The translations under genes were made by a program, and so were the position numbers. This document shows, in pieces, positions 19,980-28,139 of a DNA stretch of 64,000 bases. The notes under the pieces are model-generated. The model was not told where the DNA came from and made no database searches. It was given only the letters and a program-made list of their open reading frames with translations. Position 1 is the first letter of the stretch, and each line of letters begins with the position of its first letter. Source of the DNA: JAWXBA01 sp048499805 (GTDB lineage: Bacteria; Gemmatimonadota; Gemmatimonadetes; Gemmatimonadales; GWC2-71-9); NCBI GenBank assembly GCA_048499805.1, contig JASNZF010000002.1, positions 124,001 to 188,000 of the forward strand, written 5' to 3'.

Positions 19980-21178
19980 ATGACCCCCAGCTCCCGTCCG
20001 ATCTTCCCGATGGTTTCGAGGCAGAAGTCGATCTGCTCGTCGGTATGGGTGGCCATCAGGCTGGTGCGCAACCGGCACTGCGAGGGCGGCACCGCCGGCG
20101 GCACGACCGGGTTGGTGAAGACCCCGGCGTCGAAGCACTTCCGCCACATCAGCAGGGTGCGGTCGAGGGGGCCGATCAGGATCGGGACGATCGGGGTCTC
20201 GCTGGGACCGATGTCGAAGCCGAGCTGCTTGAAGCCGTCCTGGAGCCGCCGGGTGTTGTGCCAGAGCTTGGCACGGCGCTCGTCATCGGTACTGAGGACC
20301 TCGAGGGCGGCCAGGACGCCGGCGGTGTTGGCCGGCGGCAACGACGCGGTGAAGATCAGGGGGCGCGCATGGTGGCGGAGGTAGTTGATGACCTTGGCGG
20401 AGGCCGCCACAAATCCGCCGATCGAGGCGAGCGACTTGGAGAAGGTCCCGGCGATGATGTCCACCTCGTCGACCATGCCGAAGTGCGCCGCAGTCCCGTC
20501 GCCCTTGGGTCCGAGCACCCCGATCGAATGCGCGTCGTCCAGGGCCAGCGCCGCCCCGTGCTTCTTGGCGACCCTGACCAGCTCGGGGACGTTGGCGATG
20601 TCGCCTTCCATCGAATAGACGCCATCGACAATGATCATGCTGCTGGCGTTGCCATTCTTGGTGAGCTTCCGCTCGAGGCCGGCCAGGTCGTTGTGGTTGA
20701 AGCGGTCGGTCTCGCCGTAGCTCATCTTGGCGCCATCGACGATCGAGGCGTGGTCGAGCTTGTCGAGGTAGACGGTGTCCCCCCGGCCGACGAGACCGGA
20801 GATCAGGCCGAGGTTGGCGTTGTACCCGGTGGAGAAGACAATGCAGTCTTCCTTGCCGAGGAACTGGGCCAGGGCGGCCTCGAGCTGCAGGTGCAGGTCG
20901 AGCGTTCCATTCAGGAACCGGCTGCCGGTGCAGCCGGAGCCGTAGGTGTCCAGGGCGTGGTGCGCGGCTTGCAGCACCTTGGGGTGGTGGGTCAGGCCGA
21001 GGTAATTGTTCGACCCCAGCATGATGCGCTTCTGGCCCTCGATGACCACCACGGTGTCTTCGGACTCGGAGATCGGCTTGAAGTACGGATACAGCCCAAC
21101 CGCCTTGATCTCCTCGACCCGGGTGAACTGGCGGCACTTCTCGAACAGCGCGATGTCGTTGGTCGCGGAGGTATGCAC
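19976..21178 (-). CDS. spt: Serine palmitoyltransferase (alpha-oxoamine synthase family)
   Basis: About 400 residues from the GTG at 21178. A PLP-dependent fold type I enzyme: GSNNYLGLTHHP near residue 50, DDAHSIGVLG (PLP-binding Asp/His), and the Schiff-base lysine in GTFSKSLASIGGF near residue 246. The start ALFEKCRQFTRVEEIKAVGLYPYFKPI is typical of bacterial serine palmitoyltransferases rather than KBL or BioF. The reaction condenses L-serine with an acyl thioester to 3-oxo-sphinganine, the first step of sphingolipid synthesis. It leads a tightly packed four-gene operon. KBL/BioF remain the alternatives, but the neighbours argue against them. Confidence 0.85.
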   Translation of the reverse strand: MHTSATNDIALFEKCRQFTRVEEIKAVGLYPYFKPISESEDTVVVIEGQKRIMLGSNNYLGLTHHPKVLQAAHHALDTYGSGCTGSRFLNGTLDLHLQLEAALAQFLGKEDCIVFSTGYNANLGLISGLVGRGDTVYLDKLDHASIVDGAKMSYGETDRFNHNDLAGLERKLTKNGNASSMIIVDGVYSMEGDIANVPELVRVAKKHGAALALDDAHSIGVLGPKGDGTAAHFGMVDEVDIIAGTFSKSLASIGGFVAASAKVINYLRHHARPLIFTASLPPANTAGVLAALEVLSTDDERRAKLWHNTRRLQDGFKQLGFDIGPSETPIVPILIGPLDRTLLMWRKCFDAGVFTNPVVPPAVPPSQCRLRTSLMATHTDEQIDFCLETIGKIGRELGVI

Positions 21179-21239
21179 GAGGCCTCGTGGCGAGTAGGGC
21201 GTGGACTGCGGGCTCAAGTCCAAGACCGTCAAGCACTTA

Positions 21240-21268
21240 AAGTAGCATTCGGGGACGGGATTCTCAAG
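21240..21268 (-). promoter_or_regulatory. Promoter-like element of the sphingolipid operon
   Basis: On the minus strand TTGAGA (21268-21263), a 17-base spacer and TACTTT (21245-21240) lie about 60 bases before the spt start. The -35 matches five of six consensus positions; the -10 is weaker. Confidence 0.45.
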
Positions 21269-21375
21269 GGTCACCCGGGTCGTGGTGGCCGGCCCAATGC
21301 AGGCGGAAACCCGCGCCGCCATTATCTTGCAGGGATGTCGCTGCCCCCGTCCCCAGCCTGGGAACCTGCTCCGTG

Positions 21376-23658
21376 ATGCTTCCTTCCCGTCTTGCCCAGC
21401 GATGGCTGCCCCCGGGGGTACTGTCCGCCCTGGCGGTGGCCGGCCTGCTGGTGGCCGGGGCACCGGTCGCGGAGGCCCAGGTGCGGGATCCAATCGAGCC
21501 CGCGGGGATGGATTTCCGCCGGGACGGCGCCTGGCGCCGCCGGACCGCCGAGATCCGGACCGAGCGGGCTGGCATGCTGCGGAGCGGGGACATCGCGGGA
21601 CTCAACCGGGGCAGCGGGGTGGTCTTCCGCGGTCCGTTTGCAATCCAGGCGATCGGCGCGCCCGGACCGGCGGTCACGGGCCGGTACGTCCTGCCAGTGA
21701 TCCCGATCGGGTACAGCGACGTGCCGGCGCCTTACGCCCCCGCCGAGCTCGCCGAGGTCCTCTTCGGGGCCACCCCGCCCTTCGGCCGGCCCTACACCCT
21801 CAAGACCTACTATGAGGAACTCTCGCGGGGCCGGATCGAGATGCAGGGGGTGGTCTTCCCGGCGTTCGCCCACACCCAGAACGCGGCGTGGGTCACCGAC
21901 GGCTGCAACGGGCTCACCATCCCGGGGCGCACCACCTGCGCCCGCACCGGGTCGCAGAACCACATGGGCCAGATGCTGGTCGCCGCGCTCGAGGCGGTCT
22001 CGGTCGGCCCGGGGGAGGACACCGTCTGGAATGCCTTCGACAACGACGGTCCGGACGGGCTGCCCAACTCTGGTGATGACGATGGCTATGTCGACTTCGT
22101 CACCTTTCTCCATCCGGAGGTTGGTGGCGAGTGCTCCGGCAACTCGGGGATCTGGGCCCACCGCTGGCGGATGGCGGTCTGGAACAATGGCTCCGCGTAC
22201 GTCACCCGCACCCCACGACGGAACGCGCAGGGCCAGCCGATTGCCGGGCAGTTCCTGCTGGTGGACGACTACACGATCCAGTCCCAGCGGGGCGGATCGA
22301 CCGGCTGCTCCAGCGGGGCGATCATGCCGGTCGGAACCGTGGCGCACGAGACCGGCCACGCGTTCGGCCTGCCGGACCTCTACGACACCTCCAACCAGAC
22401 CTACGGCATCGGCGACTGGAGCCTGATGTCCTTCGGCAACCAGGTCACCCAGCAGAGCCCCTCCTCGTACGATGCCTGGTCGCTGGTGACCCTCGGCTGG
22501 GCCACCGTGGATGAGCTCACCACCGACCGGGTGGTCACCACGGGCGCGCGCGCCACCTCGGATACCGTCTTTCTGGCGCGCACCCCGCGCACCAGCCAGC
22601 AGTACCTCCTGATCGAGAACCGGCAGGCGGTGGGCAGCGACACGGCCCAGATGGGTCCTGGGGTGCTCACCCGCCGCAAGGCGCCGGGGCTGCTGCTCTG
22701 GTACGTCGATGAGCAGAAGATCACGATCAACACCCTGAGCAACACCGTCAACGCCGGTGCCACGCACGGGGTGGCGCTGCTCCAGGCCGATGGCCTCAAC
22801 CAGTTGCGGAGCCGGGCCAACCGCGGCGACATGGGCGATGCCTACCCGGGGACCAGCGGCAACACCCGGTTCGGCCTGACGACCAACCCGGTGGCGCGCA
22901 CCTACGAGGGGTTCGGCCTTGGCTTCGGGATCGACAACATCGCCCAGCTGGCCGGCACCACGATGACCTTCCGCTTCACCCGGAACGGGCCCACGGTGGT
23001 GGCCGCCAGCCACCCCGACGTGCTGGTCCGCGTGAACCTGATTCCCTACCAGCGCTACGAGGAGGTCGTCGCCCGGGGGGAATCGCTGGCACTGGCGGTG
23101 GACCAGCAGCTCAACCTGCTGGGCGGCCGGAGCCGCGCGACCTTCCTCGGCTGGAGCGACGGCGGGGCACGCGAGCACACCATTGTCACCAGCACCACCA
23201 AGGCCGACACGGTGGTGGCCTCGTTTGCGCTGGAGCACCGGCTGATTGCGCTGACCGACGGCGCGGGGACCGTCACCGCCGACCGGCCCGGCAACCTGCT
23301 CGCCGGGATCTTCCTGCCGCAGGGGCTGGCAACCACCCTCACCGCCACGCCGGCTCCCGGCGGTGGGGTGTTCTTCACCGGCTGGACCGGCGATACGGTG
23401 AGCGCCTCGCCGACCCTCCGGCTGCCGATGGAGCGCCCCTACGACGTGACCGCGCTCTTCACGACCACTGTCGCGGTGCCCCGCGAGACGGCCCGCGCCG
23501 CGATCCTGGGCACCGCCACCCTGAGCGCCGAGCAGCGCCAGCAGCTCGACGCCCTCGGCAACCAGAACGGGTACTTCGACGTCGGCGACTACCTCTCCCT
23601 GCTGCAGCGGGTCGGTGCGGTGGGCGGTGCGTCCGCCGGCGAGGGAGGCGCGCAATGA
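21376..23658 (+). CDS. Secreted M6-family metalloprotease
   Basis: About 760 residues with a signal peptide (LSALAVAGLLVAGAPVAEAQ). The M6/immune-inhibitor-A-like catalytic domain carries VAHETGHAFGLPDLYD, in which HExGH (near residue 324) binds zinc and the downstream Asp region is conserved; GDWSLMSFGN follows as the Met-turn region. Early VLPVIPIGYSDVP and the LFGATPPFGRPYTLKTYYEELSRGRI segment match the family. The C-terminal third has beta-rich repeats (DGAGTVTADRPGNLLAG, PAPGGGVFFTGWTGDTVSASPTL) like surface attachment modules. GTG at 21373 and ATG at 21376 are both possible starts. The next gene starts within its stop (ATGA). Confidence 0.88.
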   Translation: MLPSRLAQRWLPPGVLSALAVAGLLVAGAPVAEAQVRDPIEPAGMDFRRDGAWRRRTAEIRTERAGMLRSGDIAGLNRGSGVVFRGPFAIQAIGAPGPAVTGRYVLPVIPIGYSDVPAPYAPAELAEVLFGATPPFGRPYTLKTYYEELSRGRIEMQGVVFPAFAHTQNAAWVTDGCNGLTIPGRTTCARTGSQNHMGQMLVAALEAVSVGPGEDTVWNAFDNDGPDGLPNSGDDDGYVDFVTFLHPEVGGECSGNSGIWAHRWRMAVWNNGSAYVTRTPRRNAQGQPIAGQFLLVDDYTIQSQRGGSTGCSSGAIMPVGTVAHETGHAFGLPDLYDTSNQTYGIGDWSLMSFGNQVTQQSPSSYDAWSLVTLGWATVDELTTDRVVTTGARATSDTVFLARTPRTSQQYLLIENRQAVGSDTAQMGPGVLTRRKAPGLLLWYVDEQKITINTLSNTVNAGATHGVALLQADGLNQLRSRANRGDMGDAYPGTSGNTRFGLTTNPVARTYEGFGLGFGIDNIAQLAGTTMTFRFTRNGPTVVAASHPDVLVRVNLIPYQRYEEVVARGESLALAVDQQLNLLGGRSRATFLGWSDGGAREHTIVTSTTKADTVVASFALEHRLIALTDGAGTVTADRPGNLLAGIFLPQGLATTLTATPAPGGGVFFTGWTGDTVSASPTLRLPMERPYDVTALFTTTVAVPRETARAAILGTATLSAEQRQQLDALGNQNGYFDVGDYLSLLQRVGAVGGASAGEGGAQ

Positions 23659-24044
23659 TCCGCTCCCGGATCCTGGGAACCCTCCTGGCCCTGGCGCTCC
23701 TGGCGGCCTGTGGCTCCGACAAGCCGGTGGGCCCGGTGGCGGGGGACCTGACCTTGACCCTGGTCTCTCCGGGTAGCGCCGACGGGGCGATCCTGGTCCG
23801 TGTGACCGGCGAGATCGAATCGGTCACCGGGCTCGGCAACTACGTGGTCGAGGCCGCGGAGGTGCCGGGCGGGATGTGGCGCATCGTGGTCGCCGGCACG
23901 ATCGTGCCGGGACCGATCGCCAGGATCCGGGTACCCGACGTCAACGACACCGCCCCGTACCTGGCGATCGTGGAGCAGGTGGCAGCCCGGGGCACCTTCG
24001 CGCTCCTCTCGACCGGCGGCTACACCGTCCAGGTGTCCAAGTAG
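23655..24044 (+). CDS. Small lipoprotein, unknown function
   Basis: 129 residues beginning with a lipoprotein signal (LLALALLAACGSD; lipid-anchored Cys near 19). The rest is a single small beta-rich domain (LTLTLVSPGSADGAILVRVTGEIESVTG ... GYTVQVSK) resembling domains seen in other exported proteins of this phylum, but I cannot name a family. It overlaps the M6 protease stop by four bases (ATGA), so it may partner with or anchor near the protease. Confidence 0.7.
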   Translation: MIRSRILGTLLALALLAACGSDKPVGPVAGDLTLTLVSPGSADGAILVRVTGEIESVTGLGNYVVEAAEVPGGMWRIVVAGTIVPGPIARIRVPDVNDTAPYLAIVEQVAARGTFALLSTGGYTVQVSK

Positions 24045-24094
24045 GCCCCGGGTCTGCCCGCCGTGCCGTCCCTCCCGCTTCCCCTGCCGCAGCA

Positions 24095-26287
24095 GTGACC
24101 GAATCCGGCCGGATCTCCCGACGCGCCTTCCTCGCCACGAGCGTCGTGGTGGGTGGCGGGCTCGGCCTGGCCGTCTGGCTCCGGCGCAGCGCGCGCCAGG
24201 CGCCCCTCGAGCCGGGGGATGCGGCGCTCGCTCCCGATGCCTGGGTTCGCCTGGGTCGCGATGGCTGGCTGACGGTGATCGTGGCGCGCTCGGAGATGGG
24301 GCAGGGGGTCTCGACTGCGCTGCCGATGCTGGTGGCCGAGGAGATGGATGCTGACTGGTCCCGGGTCCGGTTCGAGTTCGCCCCGGCCCACAGCGCCTAC
24401 GACAACCCCGAGATGGGACTCCAGGCCACCGGCGGGAGTACCTCGGTCCGCGGTGCCTGGGGGCCCTTGCGGGAGGCGGGTGCCGCCGCCCGGGCCATGC
24501 TCCTCACTGCCGCCGCCACCGAGCTCAACCTCCCCCTGGCGGAACTGACCACCGAGCCGGGGGTCGTGGTGCACGCGGCCACCGGCACCCGGCGCAGCTA
24601 TGCCTCCCTTGCCGACGCGGCCGGCCGACTCCCTGTCCCGTCGGGGGTACCCCTCAAGGATCCTGCGACCTTCCGATTGATCGGGACCTCGCCCCGGCGA
24701 CTCGATGCCCACGAGAAGGTGACCGGTCGGACCCTGTTCGGCATCGACGCCGGCCCCGCCGAGGCGCTGGTGGCGGTCGTAGCCCGGAGCCCGGTCCTCG
24801 GTGGCACGCCCCGGGAGGTGGATGACACCGCATCCCGGGCGGTGCCCGGGGTGCGCGACGTGGTCCCCATCCGTTCCGGGATCGCCATCGTGGCCGACGG
24901 GTACTGGGCGGCGACCCAGGGGCGGGCCGCGTTGCGGGTCGAGTGGGAGGGGGGCGCTGCCGCGGGGGTGGACAGCGAGGCGCTGGCCGCCGAGATGCGC
25001 GACCTCGCCGACGGCCCCGGGCGAAGGGCCCGGGTGGTGGGCGACGCCGCGGGCGCGCTCGCTGCCGCGGCGCAGCGGCTCGAGGTCGAGTATGCGCTGC
25101 CCTTCCTCGCGCACGCCTGCATGGAGCCGATGAACTGCACCGCCGATGTCCGCCCCGACCAGGTGACGGTATGGGCACCGACCCAGTTCCAGTCGGCGCC
25201 GCGGATCATGGCCGGGGGCGGTGCCCGCGGGATCGCGGCATCGATCGCGGGGGTGCCGATCGCCGACGTGGAGGTCATCACCACCTTTCTCGGCGGTGGG
25301 TTCGGGCGTCGTTCGGAGCAGGACTTCGTGGCCGATGCCTGCGAGGTGTCCAAGGCGGTCGGGCGGCCGGTCAAGGTGATCTACTCGCGCGAGGACGACA
25401 TCCAGCACGACTTCTTCCGCCCGGCCTCCCTCCATCGCCTGGCGGCAGCGCTCGATGCCGACGGGCGCCCGACGGCCTGGCGGCACCGGGTGGTGTCGCC
25501 CTCGATCATCGCCCGGTTCATTCCCGACCGGGTCCCCGATGTGCTGGCCCACCTGGCGGGCCCGATGCGCGGGGGGATCGACCCCTCCTCGGTGGAGGGG
25601 ATCGTCGACCTGCCCTACGACATTGCCGCGCTCGATGTCAGCTACACCGAGGCGAAGCTGCCGGTACCGGTTGGCTACTGGCGCTCTGTCGGGCACTCGG
25701 CGAACGCCTTCGTGGTCGAGTCGTTCGTCGACGAGATGGCCGCCGCCGCGGGACAGGATCCGGTGGCGTACCGGCTCGGCCTGCTCGGCCACCGGCCCCG
25801 GCACGCCCGGGTGCTCCGGGCGGTGGCGGACGCCGCCGATTGGGGAGGTCTGCTTGCCGAGGGCCGGGCGCGGGGGGTGGCGCTGCACGAGTCGTTCGGC
25901 AGCATCGTGGCCCAGGTGGCGGAGGTGTCGATCGAGGGGGGCGCGCTCCGGGTCCACCGGGTGACGTGCGCCATCGACTGCGGGGTGGTGGTGCACCCCG
26001 ACACCGTCGTGGCCCAGATGCAGGGGGGGATCGGATTCGGGTTGAGTGCGGCCCTGGGCGAGGAGATCCGGATCGCGGGGGGGCGGGTGGTGCAGTCCAA
26101 CTTCCACGACTATCCGGTGCTGCGGCTCTCCGAGATGCCCGCGATCGACGTGGTGCTGGTGCCGAGCGGGGACGCACCGGGCGGGGTGGGGGAACCCGGC
26201 ACCCCGCCGATCGCGCCCGCAGTGGCAAACGCCCTCTTTGCCCTCACCGGGCGGCGGATCCGGAGCCTGCCGATCCGCCTCAGCTGA
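24095..26287 (+). CDS. Xanthine dehydrogenase-family molybdopterin-binding subunit (IorB-like), Tat-exported
   Basis: About 730 residues from GTG 24095. The N terminus is a Tat signal (ISRRAFLATSVVVGGGLGLAVW). Molybdenum-hydroxylase motifs include SEMGQGVSTALPMLVAEEM, ATGGSTSVR, EYALPFLAHACMEPMNCTA and LGGGFGRRSEQDF, and the C terminus GGVGEPGTPPIAPAVANALFALTGRRIRSLPI. This is the isoquinoline 1-oxidoreductase beta-type layout. Such subunits normally pair with a small [2Fe-2S] protein, which is not encoded on either side. The substrate is unknown; aldehydes or N-heterocycles are typical. It overlaps the convergent ABC exporter gene by eight bases. Confidence 0.85.
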   Translation: MTESGRISRRAFLATSVVVGGGLGLAVWLRRSARQAPLEPGDAALAPDAWVRLGRDGWLTVIVARSEMGQGVSTALPMLVAEEMDADWSRVRFEFAPAHSAYDNPEMGLQATGGSTSVRGAWGPLREAGAAARAMLLTAAATELNLPLAELTTEPGVVVHAATGTRRSYASLADAAGRLPVPSGVPLKDPATFRLIGTSPRRLDAHEKVTGRTLFGIDAGPAEALVAVVARSPVLGGTPREVDDTASRAVPGVRDVVPIRSGIAIVADGYWAATQGRAALRVEWEGGAAAGVDSEALAAEMRDLADGPGRRARVVGDAAGALAAAAQRLEVEYALPFLAHACMEPMNCTADVRPDQVTVWAPTQFQSAPRIMAGGGARGIAASIAGVPIADVEVITTFLGGGFGRRSEQDFVADACEVSKAVGRPVKVIYSREDDIQHDFFRPASLHRLAAALDADGRPTAWRHRVVSPSIIARFIPDRVPDVLAHLAGPMRGGIDPSSVEGIVDLPYDIAALDVSYTEAKLPVPVGYWRSVGHSANAFVVESFVDEMAAAAGQDPVAYRLGLLGHRPRHARVLRAVADAADWGGLLAEGRARGVALHESFGSIVAQVAEVSIEGGALRVHRVTCAIDCGVVVHPDTVVAQMQGGIGFGLSAALGEEIRIAGGRVVQSNFHDYPVLRLSEMPAIDVVLVPSGDAPGGVGEPGTPPIAPAVANALFALTGRRIRSLPIRLS

Positions 26288-28139
26288 CCGGCTGGAGTTC
26301 CTCGCCGGGATTCACGAAGCGATTGCCCTGCAGCCCGTACTGGCGCTCGTAGAGCTGGCGGTACCGCCCGCCCAGCGCCAGCAACTCCTCGTGGGTGCCG
26401 CGCTCCACGATCTCGCCGCCGTCGAGGACCAGGATCTGGTCGGCCCGGACGATGGTGCTGAGCCGGTGGGCGATGACGAAGGTGGTGCGCCCCTCCTGGA
26501 GGGCCCGGAGGCCGTCCTGGATGAGCGATTCGCTCTCGCTGTCGAGGCTCGAGGTGGCCTCGTCGAGGAGCAGGATCCCCGGGTCGGCCAGGATGGCGCG
26601 GGCGATCGCGATCCGCTGCCGCTGCCCGCCCGAGAGCTTGACGCCGCGCTCGCCCACGATGGTCTCGTAGCCCTGCGGGAACCGCTCGATGAACTCGTCG
26701 CAATGGGCGATCTTCGCCACCCGGACCACTTCCTCCATCGGGGCGTCGGGCCGCGCGAACCGGATGTTGTCGCGGACCGTGCCGTCAAAGAGGAAGTTGT
26801 CCTGCAGGACGATGCCGAGCTGGCCGCGGTAGTCGCGGAGGCGGAGGTCGTTGAGGTCGCGGCCGTCCACCAGCACCCGGCCGCTGACCGGCCGGTTGAA
26901 GGCCATCACCAGGCTGATCAGGGTGCTCTTGCCCGAGCCGCTCGGCCCGACCAGTGCGGTCGTGGTCCCGGCCGGGGCGGTGAAGCTCACGTTCCGGAGC
27001 ACCGGCTCCCCCTCGACATACTCGAACGAGACCTGCTCGAAGGCGACGTCCCCGCGGACCTGGTCGACCGGCTCACGGGAAAGGTCCTCGTCGGCCTCGG
27101 TGGTCATGCCGAGCAGTTCCCGGATCCGGTCGAGTCCGGCGAAGGCCTCGCTGACCTGGGTCCCGATCGAGGCGATCTGCACCAGCGGGGCCGCCACCAG
27201 GCCGATGAAGAAGATGTACATCACGAAGTCACCGAGGGTCATGGCGCCCGAGATGATCGAGCGCCCGCCCACGACCACGACCAGCGCGCCGATCGCGCCG
27301 ACGACCACGGTGGAGAGGGCGCCGATGGCGGAGACCCCGGTGATCGACTTGGCGATGTTCCGGAACAGCAGGTGGATGCCCCGGGTGAACGCGAGCTCCT
27401 CGCGCCGCTCGGCCACGTACGACTTGACCACCCGGACCCCGCCCAGGGTCTCGTTGAGGCGCCCAGTGACCGCGGCATTGATCTTGTTGCGCTCCCGGAA
27501 GACCGGCCGGAGGCGCTGGAAGGCGAAGGCCATCCCGCCGGCGAAGAGCCCGAGGAAGACCAGGGTCGCGGCGGTGAGCTGCCAGTTGAGGTAGAAGAGC
27601 ACCGCCAGCGCCACGCTGGCGGTCATGACCCCGCCGACCAGCTGGACCAGGCCCGAGCCGACCAGGTTCCGGATCCCCTCGGCGTCGGTCATGATCCGGG
27701 AGATCAGGATGCCGGTCTGGGTCTCGTCGAAGCGCCGGATCGGCAGGCGCAGCACGTGGGCCTGCACCCGCCGCCGCATGTCGGTCACGGCGCGCTGGGC
27801 GGCCACCCCGAGGATCTGCGAGAGCGAGAAGCTGGTGGCCGCCTGCACCACGGTGGCCGCGAGGATGGCCAGGGCGATTGGCACCAGGAGGTGCCCGTCG
27901 CCCTGGCCGATGACGTTGTCGATCAGGTACTTGGAGCTGGCGGGAAGGACCAGTCCGGCCAGCCGGCTGATGACCATCAGGACCAGCCCGATGGCGAGAC
28001 GTCGGCGGTGCGCCCAGATGAGTTCCCGGGCCTCGCGCCAGGCGACCGAGAAGGTCACCTTGGCCTTCTTCTTGTCCGTGGCCGGCGCCGTTTCGGGGAT
28101 GCCGGCGCGCTTGTTGCGGTCGACTCGAGGTCCGGTCAG
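26280..28139 (-). CDS. ABC exporter, fused permease and ATPase (MsbA/LmrA type)
   Basis: About 619 residues if translation starts at the CTG at 28139, which overlaps the RND gene stop as CTGA; GTG at 28058 (592 residues) is the only conventional option nearby. Six transmembrane helices span residues ~45-340. The nucleotide-binding domain has Walker A GPSGSGKST, Q-loop VLQDNFLF, signature LSGGQRQR, Walker B ILLLDEATSSLD and H-loop AHRLST. This half-transporter should act as a homodimer. It is the last gene of a TetR-TolC-MFP-RND operon, an unusual combination of RND and ABC exporters. Confidence 0.88.
   Translation of the reverse strand: MTGPRVDRNKRAGIPETAPATDKKKAKVTFSVAWREARELIWAHRRRLAIGLVLMVISRLAGLVLPASSKYLIDNVIGQGDGHLLVPIALAILAATVVQAATSFSLSQILGVAAQRAVTDMRRRVQAHVLRLPIRRFDETQTGILISRIMTDAEGIRNLVGSGLVQLVGGVMTASVALAVLFYLNWQLTAATLVFLGLFAGGMAFAFQRLRPVFRERNKINAAVTGRLNETLGGVRVVKSYVAERREELAFTRGIHLLFRNIAKSITGVSAIGALSTVVVGAIGALVVVVGGRSIISGAMTLGDFVMYIFFIGLVAAPLVQIASIGTQVSEAFAGLDRIRELLGMTTEADEDLSREPVDQVRGDVAFEQVSFEYVEGEPVLRNVSFTAPAGTTTALVGPSGSGKSTLISLVMAFNRPVSGRVLVDGRDLNDLRLRDYRGQLGIVLQDNFLFDGTVRDNIRFARPDAPMEEVVRVAKIAHCDEFIERFPQGYETIVGERGVKLSGGQRQRIAIARAILADPGILLLDEATSSLDSESESLIQDGLRALQEGRTTFVIAHRLSTIVRADQILVLDGGEIVERGTHEELLALGGRYRQLYERQYGLQGNRFVNPGEELQPVS

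Noticed and set aside
19976..21178. 2-amino-3-ketobutyrate CoA ligase or BioF instead of serine palmitoyltransferase
   Set aside because: The N terminus (ALFEKCRQF...GLYPYFKPI) and the GNAT, epimerase and PAP2 neighbours point to sphingolipid synthesis; no threonine dehydrogenase or biotin genes are nearby.
21373..23655. A 777-codon minus-strand frame opposite the M6 protease
   Set aside because: It is an antisense shadow with low-complexity Gly/Arg/Asp composition; the plus strand has a signal peptide and the HExGH motif.
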